NCBI GenBank assembly: GCA_024278255.1 | Contig: JAJRTP010000298.1 | Coordinates: forward strand, 1-17,736 | Source of the DNA: Chloroflexota bacterium | GTDB taxonomy: Bacteria > Chloroflexota > Anaerolineae > Promineifilales > Promineifilaceae | Length of the DNA: 17,736 nucleotides | Direction of reading: 5' to 3' | In this document: in pieces, positions 15,539 to 17,736 of the stretch | Position numbering within the stretch: the first letter of the stretch is position 1 | How the letters are laid out: each line of letters opens with the position of its first letter | The notes under the pieces: generated by a model | What the model saw: the letters and a program-made list of their open reading frames with translations, nothing else | Database searches by the model: none | What the model was told of the DNA's origin: nothing | Made by a program: the position numbers and the translations under genes

Positions 15539-15584
15539 AGTAAGCGGCCTTCCATTCCAGGTAATTTATTGTTGGCCGCTTACT
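15539..15584. terminator. Third hairpin of the convergent gap
   Basis: Eleven-bp perfect arms (AGTAAGCGGCC at 15539-15549; GGCCGCTTACT at 15574-15584) enclose a 24-base loop, 13 bases past the thiolase stop on the minus strand. It is best placed to end the leftward beta-oxidation transcript. Confidence 0.6.
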
Positions 15585-15597
15585 AAGTTGTTTGCAA

Positions 15598-16776
15598 TTA
15601 CAAATTCTCAAAAATACCGGCCGCGCCCATACCGCCGCCGATACACATGGTGACCATACCGAACTGAGCGTCGCGCCGTTTCATTTCGCGGATGATCTGC
15701 ACCGTCAATTTTGCGCCCGTGGCCCCCAACGGATGCCCCAGAGCAATAGCCCCGCCATTCACGTTGATCTTTTCTTCATCCAGACCCAATTCCCGAATCA
15801 CAGCGACTGATTGGGCGGCAAACGCCTCATTCAACTCAATCACATCCATGTCATCCAGGCTCATGCCGGTGCGCTTTAACACGCGCGGTACAGCGGCAAT
15901 CGGGCCGATCCCCATAATTTCCGGAGGTACGCCGGCCACATTGAAGCTAATGAAACGTACCAGCGGCGTCAGTCCCAGAGCTTCGGCTTTGCTCCGTTCC
16001 ATCACAATAACGGCCGCCGCCCCATCGCTCAGGGGGGAAGAGTTACCGGCCGTGACTGTGCCGTTTTGCCGGAAGACGGGGCGCAGTTTTGCCAGTTTTT
16101 CCAATGTAGTATCCGGGCGCACGTGTTCGTCCTTGTCCAGGACAAACGTTTGTCGTTCCGGGCCGTTTGGCCCCGGCGTCACTTCTTCCACCTCAATGGG
16201 CAGGATTTCGTCCTGGAAGATGCCTTTTTCGTAAGCGGCCGCGGCTCGTTGGTGGCTGCGCAGAGCAAACTCGTCCTGGGCCTGGCGGCTGACTTCAAAT
16301 TGGTCGGCCACGTTTTCGGCTGTGAGTCCCATCCCCATGTACGCTTCCGGCAGGTTCTCCACCAGGTAAGGATTGGGGTTGATGCGGAAGCCGGTCATGG
16401 GTACCAGGCTCATCGTTTCCGCGCCGCCGGCAATGATGACGTCGGCCCCATTGGCGATGATGCGCTCGGCGGCAATGGCAATGGTTTGCAAGCCGCTGGA
16501 GCAAAAGCGGTTGACCGTCATGCCGGGAATCTCTACCGGCAGCCCGGCGCGCAGGGCAATAGAACGGCCGAAATTCAACCCCTGCGCTCCTTCCGGCATG
16601 GCGCAGCCAATGATCACGTCGTCAATCTCGGCCGGATCAAGTGCTTCTGCCTTGCTCATTAAATCTTTAATCACCGCTGCGGCCATCTCATCGGAGCGCC
16701 AGTTCCGGGTTGTGCCCTTTTTAGATTTGCCTACGGCCGTGCGGGAAATCGCTACAATTACAGCTTCTCGTGTCAT
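15598..16776 (-). CDS. fadA: Thiolase (acetyl-CoA C-acyltransferase), FadA-like
   Basis: This 392-residue protein has the complete thiolase catalytic set: Cys92 in NRFCSSGLQT, His348 in NGGAIALGHPLGATGA and Cys378 in MCIGGGMGAAG. Thiolases cleave 3-ketoacyl-CoA to acetyl-CoA and a shortened acyl-CoA, or run in reverse. The position downstream of a FadN-like gene, as in the Bacillus fadN-fadA order, favours the degradative beta-oxidation role over an acetoacetyl-CoA biosynthetic one. The ATG at 16776 was chosen over the frame extending to 16815 because the conserved N-terminus begins MTREAVIVA and AAAAGGA lies upstream. Its start is one base from the stop codon of the PIN-toxin remnant (16778-16954). 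Confidence 0.88.
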   Translation of the reverse strand: MTREAVIVAISRTAVGKSKKGTTRNWRSDEMAAAVIKDLMSKAEALDPAEIDDVIIGCAMPEGAQGLNFGRSIALRAGLPVEIPGMTVNRFCSSGLQTIAIAAERIIANGADVIIAGGAETMSLVPMTGFRINPNPYLVENLPEAYMGMGLTAENVADQFEVSRQAQDEFALRSHQRAAAAYEKGIFQDEILPIEVEEVTPGPNGPERQTFVLDKDEHVRPDTTLEKLAKLRPVFRQNGTVTAGNSSPLSDGAAAVIVMERSKAEALGLTPLVRFISFNVAGVPPEIMGIGPIAAVPRVLKRTGMSLDDMDVIELNEAFAAQSVAVIRELGLDEEKINVNGGAIALGHPLGATGAKLTVQIIREMKRRDAQFGMVTMCIGGGMGAAGIFENL

Positions 16777-16777
16777 G

Positions 16778-16954
16778 TTATTTATCCTTTTTATCAATTT
16801 GTGCCAAAAGTTCACCAGGAGTCAATGCTGGAATTGAAGAGTGCGCAAAATCACTTTCGTCACGAGTGACAATGGCGTTCAGATTGTATATTTGCGCCAA
16901 AGTAATTTGCAAGTCATCTTCAAAATCTTCTCCTATTCCCAAGGCCGTGCTGTT
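16778..16954 (-). pseudogene. C-terminal remnant of a PIN-domain toxin
   Basis: On the minus strand an open frame of 58 codons without a start reads as the second half of a PIN domain: EDFEDDLQITLAQI, then NAIVTRDESDFAHSSIPAL and TPGELL. DFEDxLQ followed by IVTRD-DF is the C-terminal signature of VapC-like nucleases and includes late acidic active-site residues. The N-terminal half with the first catalytic Asp is absent, since a stop codon (16955-16957) precedes this segment in frame. It overlaps the antitoxin-like ORF in another frame by 35 bases. The simplest reading is a deletion or frameshift that fused the antitoxin gene to the toxin's 3' end. It is presumably inactive. Confidence 0.75.
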
Positions 16955-17195
16955 TTAATTTTTCTTCGTATAATATTTGTTCGATATCTTCATCTGAAAG
17001 TGGTTCTTCGGTTGCCAGTAACCCTATCATTTGTGCATAGATGTCTTGCTGTTTCGCAGGTTTTACAGTTGGCTGCCGGTATGACTTTTCAGGTGAAAAT
17101 GTGAGCAGAAGGTCCTCAAGCAGCGCACGCCTTTTTTCTCGCGGCAGATCTAAAACTCTTTTTCGGATATTCTTGTAATCTTTGGTTTCCAGCAT
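16920..17195 (-). CDS. Antitoxin-like small protein, 3' end fused out of frame into toxin remnant
   Basis: This 91-residue charged protein (KDYKNIRKRVLDLPREKRRALLEDLLLTF, here written as two parts: KDYKNIRKRVLDLP and REKRRALLEDLLLTF) resembles the helical N-terminus of small bacterial antitoxins, though I cannot name its family. A strong Shine-Dalgarno (GAGGAGG) precedes the ATG at 17195. Its last residues, QHGLGNRRRF, are encoded by bases that in another frame specify the start of the surviving PIN segment. The natural C-terminus has therefore probably been replaced after a deletion. It sits between the two beta-oxidation genes in the same orientation. It may still be translated and have lost its target. 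Confidence 0.55.
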   Translation of the reverse strand: MLETKDYKNIRKRVLDLPREKRRALLEDLLLTFSPEKSYRQPTVKPAKQQDIYAQMIGLLATEEPLSDEDIEQILYEEKLKQHGLGNRRRF

Positions 17196-17219
17196 GTGAA
17201 CCTCCTCGTGAATTCCTGG

Positions 17220-17262
17220 AGGTGACAGTCACTTAAAACGTCTGAAAAAGCGACTGTCACCT
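17220..17262. repeat. Hairpin between FadN-like gene and antitoxin remnant
   Basis: Eleven-bp perfect arms (AGGTGACAGTC at 17220-17230; GACTGTCACCT at 17252-17262) extend inward by three more pairs after one A-C mismatch. The arm contains the 11-base palindrome GTGACAGTCAC (17222-17232). It lies between genes that read the same way, 15 bases past the FadN-like stop, and could attenuate or process the transcript. Confidence 0.65.
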
Positions 17263-17277
17263 TAGTGGTCCAATAGA

Positions 17278-17736
17278 TCAATTCCGCAGCGGCTTGCCCG
17301 TCTGCAGCATGTGCATCATCCGGTCGCGTGTCTTTTGCTCGCCCATCAGGGAGACGAACGCTTCTCGTTCCAGGTCAAGGATATACCAGGGGTCTACCCA
17401 GGCGGGCGCGCTGATGTCGCCGCCGCAGAGGACGTAGGCCAGCTTCCCGGCAATTTTGGCGTCGTGTTCACTGGCGTAATGGCCCCATTCCAGGCTTTTG
17501 ATACCCATTTGCAAAGCGTAATACGTATCCCGGCCGGCCGCATAAATCTTTTCTACTTCCGGCGGACGCACACCGTCAGCAACTAACTGCAAGACGCGCT
17601 CTTTAGCCAGATAAAGCCGGTGATCGCTGTTCATCACGATGATGTCTGTGGGGCGCAGGTAGCCCAGTTCCTTATCTTCCCAGGCGGACGTGCCCACTTT
17701 GGCCAGGGCGATTTGCTCGAATACCTCTTGCATGAC
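17278..17736 (-). CDS. fadN: 3-hydroxyacyl-CoA dehydrogenase/enoyl-CoA hydratase, FadN-like (C-terminal part)
   Basis: This is a partial gene: the frame stays open to the window edge, so only the last 152 or so codons are present. The visible part matches the C-terminal region of FadN-type multifunctional beta-oxidation enzymes: RPTDIIVMNSDHRLYLAKE, then KIAGKLAYVLCGGDISAP, and an ending ILDLEREAFVSLMGEQKT followed by HMLQTGKPLRN. FadN oxidises 3-hydroxyacyl-CoA and hydrates enoyl-CoA, feeding the thiolase encoded downstream. The catalytic NAD-binding domain would lie outside the window and cannot be checked. The normal fadN-fadA spacing is interrupted here by about 500 bases holding a hairpin and a toxin-antitoxin remnant. 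Confidence 0.8.
   Translation of the reverse strand, partial: VMQEVFEQIALAKVGTSAWEDKELGYLRPTDIIVMNSDHRLYLAKERVLQLVADGVRPPEVEKIYAAGRDTYYALQMGIKSLEWGHYASEHDAKIAGKLAYVLCGGDISAPAWVDPWYILDLEREAFVSLMGEQKTRDRMMHMLQTGKPLRN

Noticed and set aside
16841..17104. Rightward 87-codon ORF over the toxin-antitoxin remnant
   Set aside because: It is antisense to both the PIN remnant and the antitoxin-like frame. The minus-strand translation carries the recognisable PIN motifs.

Overview
The window looks like bacterial chromosome of moderate GC, most likely from a filamentous or sludge/sediment-type member of the Chloroflexota (Anaerolineae-like). This is an inference from gene content: a very large Ser/Thr kinase-STAND-WD40 protein, an RDD protein behind a conserved partner, FadN/FadA-type beta-oxidation, and multiheme cytochromes. 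No rRNA, tRNA or marker gene is present to fix the taxonomy. A palindromic octamer, ACGGCCGT, occurs 26 times in 17.7 kb (my hand count) and is a strong genome signature.

Region 1 (1-7056) is the most interesting part. A leftward operon runs from an ArsR-family regulator (6447-6770) through an octaheme tetrathionate-reductase-family cytochrome (4979-6436), a heptaheme cytochrome c fused to a cytochrome b-type membrane domain (2172-4976), and two half-size YeeE/YedE sulfur-transporter proteins (1571-2140 and 292-1521). The second transporter carries a rhodanese domain without its catalytic Cys and ends in a GGCG tail resembling the SoxY sulfur-carrier arm. Intergenic distances are 10, 2, 31 and 49 bases. 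Two palindromes of the form ATTC-N8-GAAT, 17/20 identical to each other, lie upstream of arsR (6791-6810) and beyond the far end of the operon (139-158). A perfect TGTGA-N6-TCACA Crp/Fnr-type site lies at 6877-6892. I propose a quinol-linked, regulator-controlled module that imports an inorganic sulfur oxyanion and reduces it (or a related N/S compound). Substrate and direction are not shown by the sequence.

Region 2 (7057-9554) holds a rightward pair, a conserved soluble protein followed directly by an RDD membrane protein. It converges on a leftward PLP aminotransferase, and the two stop codons share TTAA.

Region 3 (9673-14445) is one 4.8-kb gene for a Ser/Thr kinase joined to a STAND NTPase, a transmembrane helix, an Ala-rich linker and 14 WD40 repeats. 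Region 4 (14662-15453) is a nitrilase-family (omega-amidase-like) hydrolase. With the aminotransferase of region 2 it could complete a glutamine-transaminase/omega-amidase pathway.

Region 5 (15458-17736) has three consecutive hairpins in a convergent gap, then a leftward fatty-acid beta-oxidation locus: the 3' end of a FadN-like gene at the window edge and a thiolase (FadA-like). Between them lies a decayed toxin-antitoxin remnant consisting of an antitoxin-like ORF and the C-terminal half of a PIN toxin. Four intergenic hairpins in the window share an unusual design in which each arm is itself an 11-base (near-)palindrome of the form GT-N7-AC.
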